Part shown: one piece after another, positions 63,007 to 64,000 of the stretch
Position numbering within the stretch: position 1 is the first letter of the stretch
Layout: every line of letters starts with the position of its first letter
From: Ahaetulla prasina
Taxonomy: Eukaryota; Chordata; Lepidosauria; Squamata; Colubridae
DNA: 64,000 nucleotides
NCBI RefSeq assembly: GCF_028640845.1
Contig: NC_080539.1
Span: 371,363,733 to 371,427,732 of the forward strand
Direction: 5' to 3'
The notes under the pieces: generated by a model
Database searches by the model: none
What the model saw: only the letters and a program-made list of their open reading frames with translations
What the model was told of the DNA's origin: nothing
Position numbers and translations under genes: made by a program

Positions 63007-63475
63007 TATAAAATGCAAAAATACAAAAGCCAAATAATCGGAAAAAATAAGGGAGGGAAAGGGGGGAAAAAGAAACGTAGAGAGAAAAAATGATGACCTT
63101 CTTCCGAGCATCATCAAGTAATTCCAGTGTCCGCGCTTGCTTTCTGAATGTCAATTTGGGAATTTGCATAAGAAAATAGATTTGTTTTTAAAACCCTCTT
63201 CTGAATCTCCCTCGATGGGGCCTCTTGATTAGACCCTTTGACTTCAAAATGCCGAATAAGCTAAATTTGGGGTTGGTTTTATCTTTATAATTACAGGTAG
63301 TCCTCGATTTACCTTGTCAATCCTTTTAATTAGTTTACAATATAAAGTCCAAAAATACAAAAGCAAATAATAGGAAAAACGGGAGGGAAAAGGGAAGAGA
63401 AGAAGGTGTGTGGGGGGGGGAAAGGTATTGACTTCCAACTCTTTGGTGCAGTAGAATAAGATAATAACATCAATA
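63007..63475. repeat. Unclassified repeat in two copies, with a T1 scrap
   Basis: ATGCAAAAATACAAAAGCCA (63011) recurs as GTCCAAAAATACAAAAGCAA (63347), both followed by GGAAAAA and GGGAGGGAAA. A T1 tip CAGGTAGTCCTCGATTTACC lies at 63295-63314. Confidence 0.55.
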
Positions 63476-63479
63476 GAAC

Positions 63480-64000
63480 AATAGAATAGAATCACAGAGT
63501 TGGAAGGGACCTTGGAGGTCTTCTAGTCCAACCCCCTGCTTAGGCAGCAAACCCTACATCACTTCAGACAAATGGTTATCCAACATCTTCTTAAAAGCTT
63601 CCAGTGTTGGAGCATTCACAACTTCTCGTGGCAAGCAGTTCTACTGGTTAATTGTTCCAACTGTCAGGAAATTTGTCCTTAGTTCTAGGTTGCTTCTCTC
63701 CTTGATTAGTTTCCATCCATTGCTTCTTCTCCTGCCTTCAGGTGCTATGGAGAATAAGTTGACCCCCCTCTTCTTTGTGGCAGCCCCTCAAATACTGGAA
63801 TACTGCTATCACGTCACCCCTAATTCTTCAAAAATCCTGCAACCGTCCTTCCCATGGTTTAGCTTCCAGGCCTTTAATCATCTTAGTTGCTCTTCTCTGA
63901 ACTTTTTCCAAAGTCTCTACATCTTTTTTGTAGTATGGTGACCAAAATCAATTGCGGTTATTCCAGGTGTGGCCTTACTAAGGTTTTTTAAAGCGGTAGT
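63480..64000 (-). mobile_element. CR1 LINE 3' end, continues beyond the window
   Basis: GAGTTGGAAGGGACCTTGGA at the terminus, RT C-terminal remnant through 63930 with several frameshifts; open at the right edge. Confidence 0.9.

Noticed and set aside
56099..64000. Next PTPRS exon (Ig2)
   Set aside because: I looked for the GPQLKVVE and LCAASGNPDPEITW type sequence on + and did not find it; it must lie to the right.

Overview
This is a vertebrate, non-coding-dominated window, best read as squamate reptile DNA and probably snake. The reasons are the mixture of L2, CR1 and Penelope retroelements, Sauria-type tRNA SINEs, a CR1-L3-like tail running into an AATAG microsatellite, long GATA (Bkm-like) arrays and very dense simple repeats. 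There are no bacterial-style operons. Nearly all long reading frames are low-complexity shadows of purine or pyrimidine tracts, or decayed transposon proteins.

The only host gene supported is the 5' coding part of PTPRS (receptor-type tyrosine phosphatase sigma) on the + strand. Three exons are visible: 40517-40687 (end of the 5' UTR, start codon, signal peptide), 53338-53483 and 55957-56098 (together the first Ig domain). Splice sites and phases join exactly (1, 0, 1). The upstream intron or 5' flank fills 1-40516, intron A is 40688-53337, intron B is 53484-55956, and a further intron runs off the right edge.

Region by region: 1-13 kb holds a pyrimidine tract, copies of a roughly 330-bp pogo/Tigger-like element (called T1 here), hAT-type elements with 8-bp target duplications, and an L2 3' half. 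13.8-16.1 kb is a nested stack: a Penelope element with GIY-YIG remnants is split by a mariner-like element that itself carries a solo LTR, and by a second solo LTR. 16-25 kb has SINEs, CR1 ends, T1 copies and a palindromic element family (PLE1). 25.2-29.7 kb is an almost full-length L2 inserted in the arm of a Penelope-type palindrome. 30-36 kb has pyrimidine, GATA and purine arrays and a third PLE1 copy. 39.3-47.6 kb has four giant purine/pyrimidine tracts around exon 1, plus a solo LTR. 47.6-53.3 kb has L2, SINE, hAT and PLE copies and an open L2 endonuclease fragment just before exon 2. 53.5-64 kb has hAT elements, two of them carrying a shared coding-like segment, a CA minisatellite, a CR1-end minisatellite, L2 and CR1 copies.

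Most interesting are the hAT-type elements with a captured coiled-coil-like segment, the PLE1/Penelope palindromes with a hammerhead-ribozyme-like core, and the layered insertions, which give a relative age order. Family names for repeats rest on recognised motifs read by eye; no database search was possible. Boundaries without a stated target duplication are approximate to about 10-20 bases.
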